DNA of 29,336 bases. Source: JADHUC01 sp964617665. Lineage in GTDB: Bacteria > Planctomycetota > Planctomycetia > Pirellulales > Pirellulaceae. The translations under genes were made by a program, and so were the position numbers. Below the pieces are notes generated by a model, which had not been told where the DNA came from, searched no databases, and worked only from the letters and a program-made list of their open reading frames with translations. This document shows positions 15,626 to 23,681 of this stretch, one piece after another. How positions within the stretch are numbered: position 1 is the stretch's first letter; each line of letters begins with the position of its first letter. Location of the stretch: NCBI GenBank assembly GCA_964617665.1, contig CAZUAH010000126.1, forward strand, positions 1-29,336, written 5' to 3'.

Positions 15626-17086
15626 ATGTCCCGATTCGTTGCGATTGAGTGGGCACGAGACGCATTGCGGGGGTTGGACGCCGATGTGTCGAAGGCCGGC
15701 GTTCGCGTCCGCCTGAGCTTCGTCTTGCCTTGGCCTGAAGATTCCGACCTGCGAGACGACCCCGTGCGAGCAGGCGAGTGGCTACAGAGTGAATTCGATC
15801 GGCTTGGGGTTCGTGGCAAACAAGTGCTAGTGACATTGCCGCGCGAAGACATTGTGATGCGTCCCCTGCAGCTACCTGATGCACCGGATACAACGCTGCC
15901 GGACGTGGTCCGCTATCAGGCGAGTGCCCAATCCGCCGTGCCACTCGATCAAATCGAGGTGGACTATCTACCGGTGCGTACAACCACGTCGGAAAGCGGC
16001 CGCACCGTCTTGATGGCCTCTGCCCCCAGAAGATTGCTGAAACAGATTCAGGCGTGCATCGAGGCAGCAGGGTCTGAATTGGCGTCGATCGGCACTACCG
16101 CGCTTTCCTGTTGCGAAATAGCAGCTCGCGTCGAAGACCATCGAGGCTACAACGCGGAAGGCGGAAGCTTGGTCATTGCGGCGGTGGGGCAACGCCTGGA
16201 GATCTCAATGCGTCGTTCGGGCGACGTCTTGTTTGCTCACGGGGCCCGTGCGGCGCATCAGCAAGAAACACTGGGCGTCTCGGCTGAGGTCCAACGTGCT
16301 CTCGTCGCGCACGAAGCGGCTGTCGGTGATGCCGGGATCGGCCGAGCTTGGCTGATTGCCGACGCGGATGACCTGCAATCTACTTGTGCACACGTGGCCG
16401 GTGATCTCGGCTACGAGGTCCAGGCATTGGACCCATTCGGTGAGCTGAAACGCGATGTGCGGGTCGACGATTCTCCTGGCAAACCCGCGGAATTCGTTGG
16501 CCCGCTGGGTGCGTTGCTCGGCCAAGCCGACCCTGTATTGCAGACCATCGATTTCCTGAATCCGCGCAAGTCGGTAGTGAAACCCAAGCGGACCAAGCTC
16601 CTTGCCGGCATCGTCGCGGCGGCGCTTTGTTTGATGATTCTGGGGGCGTATGGTGGAGTGAGGATCTATCTGAAATCGTTGGCCGACGAAATCGCAGCCA
16701 AGCAGCTTCAGGATCAGCAGTTGGAGTCTGACTTGACGCAAGGAGAGCCCGTCCTGCAGATGAGTGAATTCCTCGACGAGTTGGAAAGCCGCCGTGTAGA
16801 CTGCCTCGACCAGATGCGCCGAATCAACCAGTCGATGCCTGGGACCGAACGTATCTACCTTGAGACATGGCGCTTTGATGCTGTTCCAGGCGACATCGTG
16901 GGCCGGGTCCACGCGGACGGCTTTGCGCGAGATAGGCAAGACGTGGAAGCCACAAATCAACGGTTGGCTGATCAACGTGGCTTTCGAATTCGACCCAATG
17001 CGATTCGTTCCCATCGCGGCGATCCGGAGTATCCTGTTCGATTTGAACTCGACGCCGATCTCGATGCTCCGGTTGGAGAAGAGTGA
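15626..17086 (+). CDS. gspL: GspL-like (PilM/PilN-type) assembly protein
   Basis: The protein is 486 aa with a weak RBS. Residues 1-310 are cytoplasmic with an actin-like (PilM/GspL) pattern: a FVAIEW start, KQVLVTLPREDIVMRPLQLP, VVRYQASAQSAVPLDQIEVDYLPV, and a TIDFLNPRK end. A single membrane segment spans about 324-346, then a coiled coil (348-395) and a small periplasmic ferredoxin-like domain, as in GspL or PilN. In characterised systems this protein recruits GspE and pairs with GspM. Its stop overlaps the GTG of the next gene, as expected for an L-M pair. The PilM-type fold is equally consistent with a pilus system, but context indicates secretion. Confidence 0.85.
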   Translation: MSRFVAIEWARDALRGLDADVSKAGVRVRLSFVLPWPEDSDLRDDPVRAGEWLQSEFDRLGVRGKQVLVTLPREDIVMRPLQLPDAPDTTLPDVVRYQASAQSAVPLDQIEVDYLPVRTTTSESGRTVLMASAPRRLLKQIQACIEAAGSELASIGTTALSCCEIAARVEDHRGYNAEGGSLVIAAVGQRLEISMRRSGDVLFAHGARAAHQQETLGVSAEVQRALVAHEAAVGDAGIGRAWLIADADDLQSTCAHVAGDLGYEVQALDPFGELKRDVRVDDSPGKPAEFVGPLGALLGQADPVLQTIDFLNPRKSVVKPKRTKLLAGIVAAALCLMILGAYGGVRIYLKSLADEIAAKQLQDQQLESDLTQGEPVLQMSEFLDELESRRVDCLDQMRRINQSMPGTERIYLETWRFDAVPGDIVGRVHADGFARDRQDVEATNQRLADQRGFRIRPNAIRSHRGDPEYPVRFELDADLDAPVGEE

Positions 17087-18312
17087 GTTTCATGCGAGGA
17101 CGTGAGAAGATACTGCTGATCATTTTCATCGCCGCGGTGCTCCTGTGGCAGGGCGGTTCGCTGGTAAGGCGGCTTGTGCTTGAACCGGTGCGACGAAGCC
17201 GAACCGACTTGACTGCCATCGATCAGGCAATCGCCGACAAAGAACACAAACAAGAACTGCTCGAGCAGGCCAAGCAGCGGCTCGACGACTGGGTCGCGAT
17301 CAGTCTGCCGTCTGATCCGCTGAACGCCCAACGACTGTATCAGCAATGGTTGACGGACATGGCGCAAAATGCCGGCTTTTCCGAACTGAAGGTGTTTCCG
17401 GATCGAGTGACGAACAAAAACGACGCATGCGTTGCCGTGGTTGTTTCGATCGAGGCAGAAGTGACACTCGATCAGCTTTGTCTGTTCCTATACCGTTTCT
17501 ATCGCACGGACCTGTTGCACGAGATCGTGTCTCTGGACATCGATAGTCGGGCAAACCAAGGGAATCCGCCATTGCGGGTCACCCTGATCGCCGAAGGATT
17601 GGCCCTCGAGGATGCTCCACCAAACAGGCGTCTGTTTCCGCAGACTACGCTTTCGGAAAATTTGGAGCCTGATGCCACAGTCGGTTCTGTCAGCGATGCT
17701 AGCGAGTTTCCCGACAACGGCGAATTCTTGGTGCGCATTGGCTCAGAATATCTGCGCGTTACCGCCGCATCAGGCAGTGATTGGACCGTCGACCGCGGCG
17801 CAGACCACTCGTCGCCCGTTGCCCACGAGTCTGGCGATGTTGTCGAATTGGTGCCAGTGAAGCCTGCCCCGAGCCAACGATCGCTGGCGGATTATCAAGA
17901 CTTCATTGCCCAAAATCCCTTCGCCAAGCCGGCGCCAAAGATTGTCGCTAAGCCAAAGCCGACCGCCGATGCAAAAGAGAAGCAAGAAGTTGAACTCGAC
18001 GCCGCACAATTCGTCTATCTGGTGGGCGCGGTTCTAAAGGGTCAGCAGCGCGAGGCATGGCTCTACGATCGTCTGAACAACCGGATGCACATCATCTCGC
18101 CAGGGCAGGACTTTTCAATAGCCGGTATCGACGGTGTCGTGCTGTCAGTCGGACCGGACAACTTTTCATTCGAACACGCGGATGCTAGCTGGCATTTGAA
18201 GGTAGGCAAGAATCTTCGCTCGATCATGCAAGTTTCAGGTGAGGCTAACGGCGAGCCGGACGCGGCGACCTCCCAAGATTCCCCGAAAGCCAAGCCCCAG
18301 CCAACTGACTGA
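17083..18312 (+). CDS. gspM: GspM-like protein fused to a GspC/PilP-like domain
   Basis: The protein is 409 aa. GTG 17083 overlaps the gspL stop and has GGAGAAGA just upstream; ATG 17092 is the alternative. A membrane segment at about 9-24 is followed by a coiled coil (40-70) and a PilO/GspM-like ferredoxin domain (85-175). Residues about 200-258 form a separate module (FLVRIGSEYLRVT, WTVDRGADHSSPVAHESGDVV) resembling small modules of phage and virion proteins. A linker with FIAQNPFAKPAP leads to residues 306-380 (YLVGAVLKGQQREAWLYDR, IISPGQDFSIAGIDGVVLSV), which look like the GspC homology region or PilP. In classical systems GspC links platform to secretin N0, so this fusion may replace the missing GspC. 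Confidence 0.75.
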   Translation: MSFMRGREKILLIIFIAAVLLWQGGSLVRRLVLEPVRRSRTDLTAIDQAIADKEHKQELLEQAKQRLDDWVAISLPSDPLNAQRLYQQWLTDMAQNAGFSELKVFPDRVTNKNDACVAVVVSIEAEVTLDQLCLFLYRFYRTDLLHEIVSLDIDSRANQGNPPLRVTLIAEGLALEDAPPNRRLFPQTTLSENLEPDATVGSVSDASEFPDNGEFLVRIGSEYLRVTAASGSDWTVDRGADHSSPVAHESGDVVELVPVKPAPSQRSLADYQDFIAQNPFAKPAPKIVAKPKPTADAKEKQEVELDAAQFVYLVGAVLKGQQREAWLYDRLNNRMHIISPGQDFSIAGIDGVVLSVGPDNFSFEHADASWHLKVGKNLRSIMQVSGEANGEPDAATSQDSPKAKPQPTD

Positions 18313-18493
18313 GTCGCTGCCGCTCCACCCCGTTCAGCACCCGTTGCCCACCCTCAGCCAGCGACCCTTTACCTCAACTCGCTGGTTCGCTGTACCGATA
18401 ATAACGTCTATGCGGTTTACGCAAACTTTGCGCGCTACGTGCGGCAAAGCAAAAACCAACCTAACCGGGGGTCGCAATTTCATTGTGAGGTCA

Positions 18494-21400
18494 ATGAGAG
18501 TCGCCAAGAGGATAAGGTCACCATCGTGCCTACGTGCCAAGTTGCGGCCATGCTGCATGGCGGCCGTCTGCACTAACCTCTTGTTTGTGGCCGCGGCATT
18601 TGACCGCGCCGCTGCTGCTCAAGGACCGGCATGCCCCCATCATCCGTCGCAAGGTACTATGTCTCGGCCTGCCGCCGCAGACGAGGGTACTGGGGCTGAG
18701 ACAGATCGAGAGAAGCCAGTTCGTCTGAATTACGTCAGCACGCCATGGAAGACCGTTCTGAATGATCTGGCGCGGGCGCTCGAAGTCGAACTGGTCATGC
18801 CCGACGTTCCTCCAGGCTCCTTTTCGCGCGTGGATTGGCGCAGTCACTCTCGGGCTGAAGCCGTGCGGATTCTCAACCGCGAGCTGGAACCGAACGGCTA
18901 TCGTCTGCTGGTGAAACGTCCCTACTTGATTGTCTTGGAACTCGACTCGACCCGGCCCGAGTATCGAGCGGCTACGGTTCCGGCCGCGCATCCGCATTCC
19001 CCATCGGGTGATCCGCCCGACCTACAACCGCCCCCTGCCGAGCGGTCGATAGACCAACAACCTGGCCGCATTCCGCCACGCATGACAATGCGGCGCTTTC
19101 CTGCGGTCGACGCGACCACGGGGCATCCGTCTCTCTACCCCGTTCGTCAAGCGACTTACATGAAACAAGGCATTGCCGGAGGAGAAGCGACCCATTTTAG
19201 GGTCAAAATGCAACGACAGAGTGCGGTCACGGTTGCCGAGCAGATCTTCCGGGCGTTCCGTTCCGCAGCAACGCCGGTTCAGCCAGGGCCAGACAAGGCT
19301 CCAACGTTTCGCGTCAGTTTGGCCAGGCCAACGGCTCCGAATGGCAAGCCAATTGGTCGCGACGCTGCGGCTTCTGCGCCGCTGAAACAACTAGAGTTCA
19401 GTATCGCAGCGGACCAACGACGCAACGAGCTGGCTGTGGAGGCCCCCTCCCGAGTGGCGGACGCGGTGGCGCGCATGATCCGGTCTTTCGACGCAGCGCA
19501 TCTGCGGTCTGGGGACAACACACGGCTCGTCACGAGTGCCAGTGATGTGCTTGGAATCGCTCAGAACCTTCGCGCCCCGCTGCGCATGTTGGCGGCTCGC
19601 CAAAATGTTCAGGAAGATGCACGCAGCCAACAACCTCCAGCTGCAAACCAAGCAGCACCGAGCAACCTGGACGCAGTCATCCAGGAACTACGAGGGGACG
19701 TGTCGGTCGAAGCGATCGAAGATCTCGGTGTGTTGATCGTCCGCGGCCATCAAAATGACGTGGATGCGGTAACGAGCCTCATCCGCGAAATCGAAAAGCT
19801 TGGTATCGGCGCTGCGCCAGAGATACATCTGCGTTTCTTGTCTCATGTTAATTCCGAGGCCTTGTCCGACTTGCTGAACAGCGTATTCCAGCCGCTTGGC
19901 GGGAGGGCGAGAGAGCCTGACCCGTCGATTATGCCCGTCGTTCGGCCGAATGCGATCATCGTCGTGGCCTCGAAGTCGATGATGCCAACCATCCTCGACT
20001 TGACAGACAAGTTGGACCAGCCGGGCGATCCACGCGCCGAGTTCCGGGTGTTTGCATTGCGCAATGCGGCTGCGTCACAAGTACTGAGGCTCTTGGAAGG
20101 TCTGTACGAAGACAAGGGCGGCCTCGCCGTGCGAATCAAGGCTGTGGAAGATGTGCGAACCAATTCGCTCGTCGTGCAAGGTCCGCCACGGGACCTTGAT
20201 GAAGTCACTGAGCTGATCCGGCGCATCGACAACGACGAATCCAAGTCCGTCAACGAAATGCGAGTCTTCCCGCTCAAGAACGCCGTTGCGGACGAACTGG
20301 CCGATGTGATCAACACGGCCATTCGCAGCGCACTAAGCGATGTGTTCAGTACGCGGGGCCCGGGGCGAAGTCCGGCGGGCGGTCCAGCTGCCGCCGAGCA
20401 GGGTGGAGCTGGTGGTGCCGCAGCGCGTGGTGTCCGAATGGCCAAGTCTGTCGTACTGCAGTTCCTGACGACCGATGGTGCAACCGAACGCCGAGTTCGC
20501 TCTGGGATTCTTGAAGACATTCGCGTTACGCCGGACGCGCGAGCAAACAGCCTGTTAGTGACGGCTCCCGAACAGAGTATGCGGTTAATGACCGAGTTGA
20601 TCGGCCAGCTCGACAAGCCTACGGCCATGGTGGCCGAGATCAAGGTTTTCACGCTGGCAAATGCTGACGCCACAGCGATGGCGAGATTGCTGGAGGCGTT
20701 GTTCCAGAGCCGGGCACAGCAGCAGGAACTTGGCATCCAGATCGCCGGTGCCGACGATGCCAGCAGCAATCTGATACCGATGCGTTTTTCGGTCGATACT
20801 CGTACCAACAGCATCTTGGTGACAGCCGGTGCCGAGGCATTGCGCATCGTCGAAGCGGTCCTGTTGCGTTTGGACCAGAGCGATCTGCGGCAGCGGCAGA
20901 ATATCGTCTATCGGCTGAAGAACAGTCCGGCCAAAGATGTGGCCGAGGCGATCAATCAGTTTTGGTCCTCGCAAAGCAATCTTGCTCAAGTGGACCCGAA
21001 CCTGGTAAGCGCCGTGGAATTGTTGGAACGCGAGGTGATCGTCGTACCTGAACCGGTCAGCAACAGCCTGCTGATCAGCTCTACGCCTCGCTATTTCGAG
21101 GAGATTTTGGACCTCACCAAACAGTTGGACGAAGCGCCACCACAAGTCGTCATCCAAGCACTGTTGGTCGAGGTGGATTTGGATAACGACGACGAGTTTG
21201 GCGTTGAGTTAGGTGTTCAGGATTCCGTACTATTCAACCGCAGCGCCATAAGTGACATCGTGACTGTAACGGACACCGTGTTTGATGCGGTTACTGGATT
21301 GCCTGTCTCGTCGACCGAACGGCTCGTCTCGCAGCAAGCCGACCCGGGCTTCGCCTTCAACAATCAACCCCTCGGCAACAACCCGGCAATCAACACGTCG

Positions 21401-22201
21401 ACTGTCGGCGGTCAGGGGCTCAGCAGTTTCTCGCTGGGGCGAGTCAACGGCGACTTGGGGTATGGCGGTTTGGTGCTGTCGGCCGGATCGGAATCGGTGA
21501 GCGTTCTGATTCGCGCGTTGGCGGCGCGGCGGCGGATTCACGTGCTCAGCCGTCCACAGATCCGTACCCTGGACAACCAGCAAGCGATGATCCAAGTGGG
21601 GCAGCAAGTACCGATCGTGGACGGCATCAACATTAGCACGACGGGATCATCAAATCCGGTCATTCGGCAGGACCAGGCAGGAATCATCCTAACGGTGACG
21701 CCACGCATCAGTCCGGACGAAGTCATTGTCATGGAGGTTGCAGCCGAGAAGAGCGCGTTCATTCCAGGGCAAGGAGTTCCGCTCTACACGGACGTGAATA
21801 CCGGTGGTGTGATCCGGTCCCCGGTAAAGGACATCATCACGGCGCAGACCACCGTCAGCATACCCAATGGTCAGACCATTGTACTTGGCGGCATGATCAC
21901 AACGCTGGACGATGTGATCGAACGAAAAGTGCCTTGGCTGGGCGATCTGCCAGTAGTCGGACACGCCTTCCGACACGACATCGCATCGACTCGACGAACC
22001 GAATTGCTGATTTTCCTGACGCCGCGGATTGTACACAACACTCTTGATTCGGAGATGATCAAACAGGTGGAAGCGAGTCGGATCAGTTTCTGTGAGGGAT
22101 GTGCCGAACGAGTTCATGGCCCATTGTTCGCGGTACCCGAAGACGATGCCATAGTGGTTCCGGATCAGCTCCCGATGTTGTCTCCGGCGATTGACGAATG
22201 A
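18494..22201 (+). CDS. gspD: Very long type II secretin GspD
   Basis: The protein is 1,235 aa from ATG 18494 (a short GTGAGG RBS, basic n-region, signal cleavage after DRAAAA at residue 42). ATG 18410 and 18557 are alternatives; the reading frame extends further upstream into the previous gene. Residues 75-150 are N0, paralogous to that of the 7224-8465 protein. Residues about 200-880 hold six or so N1/N2-type repeats, each ending in a pattern like TNSLLVTAP-LI-LD, with a Gly/Ala-rich insert near 620-650. Residues 882-1190 form the secretin channel domain, with VPWLGDLPVVGHAFR at 1146-1160 and FLTPRIV. Typical GspD is 650-750 aa with three N1-type repeats, so this channel would have a much taller periplasmic stack. 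A 181-base gap precedes it, with no clear promoter. Confidence 0.92.
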   Translation: MRVAKRIRSPSCLRAKLRPCCMAAVCTNLLFVAAAFDRAAAAQGPACPHHPSQGTMSRPAAADEGTGAETDREKPVRLNYVSTPWKTVLNDLARALEVELVMPDVPPGSFSRVDWRSHSRAEAVRILNRELEPNGYRLLVKRPYLIVLELDSTRPEYRAATVPAAHPHSPSGDPPDLQPPPAERSIDQQPGRIPPRMTMRRFPAVDATTGHPSLYPVRQATYMKQGIAGGEATHFRVKMQRQSAVTVAEQIFRAFRSAATPVQPGPDKAPTFRVSLARPTAPNGKPIGRDAAASAPLKQLEFSIAADQRRNELAVEAPSRVADAVARMIRSFDAAHLRSGDNTRLVTSASDVLGIAQNLRAPLRMLAARQNVQEDARSQQPPAANQAAPSNLDAVIQELRGDVSVEAIEDLGVLIVRGHQNDVDAVTSLIREIEKLGIGAAPEIHLRFLSHVNSEALSDLLNSVFQPLGGRAREPDPSIMPVVRPNAIIVVASKSMMPTILDLTDKLDQPGDPRAEFRVFALRNAAASQVLRLLEGLYEDKGGLAVRIKAVEDVRTNSLVVQGPPRDLDEVTELIRRIDNDESKSVNEMRVFPLKNAVADELADVINTAIRSALSDVFSTRGPGRSPAGGPAAAEQGGAGGAAARGVRMAKSVVLQFLTTDGATERRVRSGILEDIRVTPDARANSLLVTAPEQSMRLMTELIGQLDKPTAMVAEIKVFTLANADATAMARLLEALFQSRAQQQELGIQIAGADDASSNLIPMRFSVDTRTNSILVTAGAEALRIVEAVLLRLDQSDLRQRQNIVYRLKNSPAKDVAEAINQFWSSQSNLAQVDPNLVSAVELLEREVIVVPEPVSNSLLISSTPRYFEEILDLTKQLDEAPPQVVIQALLVEVDLDNDDEFGVELGVQDSVLFNRSAISDIVTVTDTVFDAVTGLPVSSTERLVSQQADPGFAFNNQPLGNNPAINTSTVGGQGLSSFSLGRVNGDLGYGGLVLSAGSESVSVLIRALAARRRIHVLSRPQIRTLDNQQAMIQVGQQVPIVDGINISTTGSSNPVIRQDQAGIILTVTPRISPDEVIVMEVAAEKSAFIPGQGVPLYTDVNTGGVIRSPVKDIITAQTTVSIPNGQTIVLGGMITTLDDVIERKVPWLGDLPVVGHAFRHDIASTRRTELLIFLTPRIVHNTLDSEMIKQVEASRISFCEGCAERVHGPLFAVPEDDAIVVPDQLPMLSPAIDE

Positions 22202-22243
22202 TCGGCAGGTTTCGCCGAACAAGCGTAGACGGTGAATCGGAAA

Positions 22244-22984
22244 ATGCGAGAAACGATCAACTCATTGACGCGAATCGTCACGCTTGCCGGACTGCTCCTG
22301 CCGCTTTCGGGATGTGCAACGATCGGCTTTCCGGGAAAAGGTGACAACCAAGCTGCCGAAGCAAGTCTGGAGAGCCCCGCCACGCACGTTCTTTGTCTGT
22401 GGCAGCCGGCGGAGGGGCGAGGATTGGACAATCTTCCCGCTCGAGGCTTTGCTGGCCAGATAGCTTTCTTTGCTGGACAATCATCTACACCCGTCGAAGT
22501 CGAGGGAGACGTAGAGATTCTCCTTTTCGACGACCAAGGAACGCCGGACCAGCAATCCAAACCAATTCACACCTTCCGATTTGTCGACGGCAGCTGGCAA
22601 ACGCATTTGGCGGACACTGCGTGGGGCCCCACGTACCAGCTCTTTATTCCGTACGTGCGCAAAGGTAACCATCGAGCCGGATGTGCGCTCTGCGTGCGAC
22701 TTAATCCGAAGACCGGGCCGCGTGTGACTTCTGATTTGGCGAACATCACACTACGTGGAAATGGTCCGAAGCCGGATCTCATCGGTGCCATGCGTGAGCG
22801 GACGGTCGACCTTGCACGATCCTCGCTCGACGCGGAAAACAACAGAAAAGACCGGTTCACGAGTTCATCGGCGCCTGTAGAATCTAATAGGCAAGACGCT
22901 TCTGGTGCTCAGCCGACCAACTGTCCACCGCAGTTTGAGAGTTATACGATCCCATTTGTTGTCGAACAGGTGCGTGGAAGCTGA
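22244..22984 (+). CDS. Small lipoprotein downstream of the secretin
   Basis: The protein is 246 aa. The start could be ATG 22244 (CGGA just upstream) or the in-frame GTG 22232. The signal peptide ends in a canonical lipobox LSGC (Cys24). The domain at about 35-170 is beta-rich (EVEGDVEILLFDDQG, HTFRFVDGSWQTHL, YQLFIPYV) and contains RAGCALCVRL, a C-x2-C pair; the tail is Ser/Asn-rich. I do not recognise a named family. The stop overlaps the start of the next gene. Position directly after gspD suggests a pilotin-like or secretin-associated lipoprotein, but that is inference from context only. Confidence 0.7.
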   Translation: MRETINSLTRIVTLAGLLLPLSGCATIGFPGKGDNQAAEASLESPATHVLCLWQPAEGRGLDNLPARGFAGQIAFFAGQSSTPVEVEGDVEILLFDDQGTPDQQSKPIHTFRFVDGSWQTHLADTAWGPTYQLFIPYVRKGNHRAGCALCVRLNPKTGPRVTSDLANITLRGNGPKPDLIGAMRERTVDLARSSLDAENNRKDRFTSSSAPVESNRQDASGAQPTNCPPQFESYTIPFVVEQVRGS

Positions 22985-23667
22985 TGCGAAACATGGCGCT
23001 GATTGGATGCACCGTTGTCCTCTGGCTGGGCCTTCTGGTGCTGCCACACGATCAATCAGCGTACGCTCAGTCCATATTTGGTAACCGCGGATCGCTCGGT
23101 CCATCGCGCGGCAGTTCCGGGATGTTTTCCTCCGGTTCTCTGTTTTCGGCGAACGCCGGATTTCCTACCAGTTCTGCCATCCGTCAACCACAGACGCAGA
23201 CTGGCTCGTTTGTCGGCCGAGGGAGTCCAAGCGGCTTTGTGGGCAGTCGGGCCGGTGGGCAGTCGGCTGGATCACCGGTCCGTGGCGAGCGCGTCAGAGA
23301 ACGGCCATCCGGCGCTGAGCGTCCCGTTCATCGCCCTACCGCTCGGGAAGGCGTCACCGCTGACAGAGCGAGCGCTCCTCGACGAACGGCCATCCGTCCG
23401 CGGCACATGATTGCCTTTTCTTATCAACCGCGATCACCTTCGGAAACCTCTCAATTGCTCCGGTCCCAACTTCAGAACGTTGCGGAATCCAACCCCGAGT
23501 TCGCGGGCATCAAGGCCGAAGTCGGCGACGATGGGCAGGTCATTTTGACCGGTCACGTCCGTTCGAACGACACCCGTCGGTTGGCGGAAATCGTCGTGCG
23601 TCTTGAGCCGGGCGTCTACTCGGTTAAGAATGAACTGACCGTCAGAGTTCCCCAGCAAGGGAATTAA
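22984..23667 (+). CDS. Exported protein with C-terminal BON domain
   Basis: The protein is 227 aa; the ATG overlaps the previous stop by one base and has GGAAG 3 nt upstream. A signal peptide ends SAYA before Q29. Residues 30-140 are low-complexity Gly/Ser/Arg-rich, probably disordered and basic. Residues about 150-223 match a BON domain: an LRSQLQNVAE helix, IKAEVGDDGQVILTGHV, LAEIVVRLEPGVYSVKNELTV. BON domains bind membranes or peptidoglycan-associated partners, as in OsmY. It is translated with the lipoprotein and secretin, so an envelope-anchoring role for the channel is possible. Confidence 0.8.
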   Translation: MRNMALIGCTVVLWLGLLVLPHDQSAYAQSIFGNRGSLGPSRGSSGMFSSGSLFSANAGFPTSSAIRQPQTQTGSFVGRGSPSGFVGSRAGGQSAGSPVRGERVRERPSGAERPVHRPTAREGVTADRASAPRRTAIRPRHMIAFSYQPRSPSETSQLLRSQLQNVAESNPEFAGIKAEVGDDGQVILTGHVRSNDTRRLAEIVVRLEPGVYSVKNELTVRVPQQGN

Positions 23668-23681
23668 GTTGGATACCCGCG

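Noticed and set aside
18239..18493. N-terminal extension of GspD upstream of 18494
   Set aside because: It overlaps the end of the GspM/C gene and would place a long hydrophilic segment before the signal peptide.
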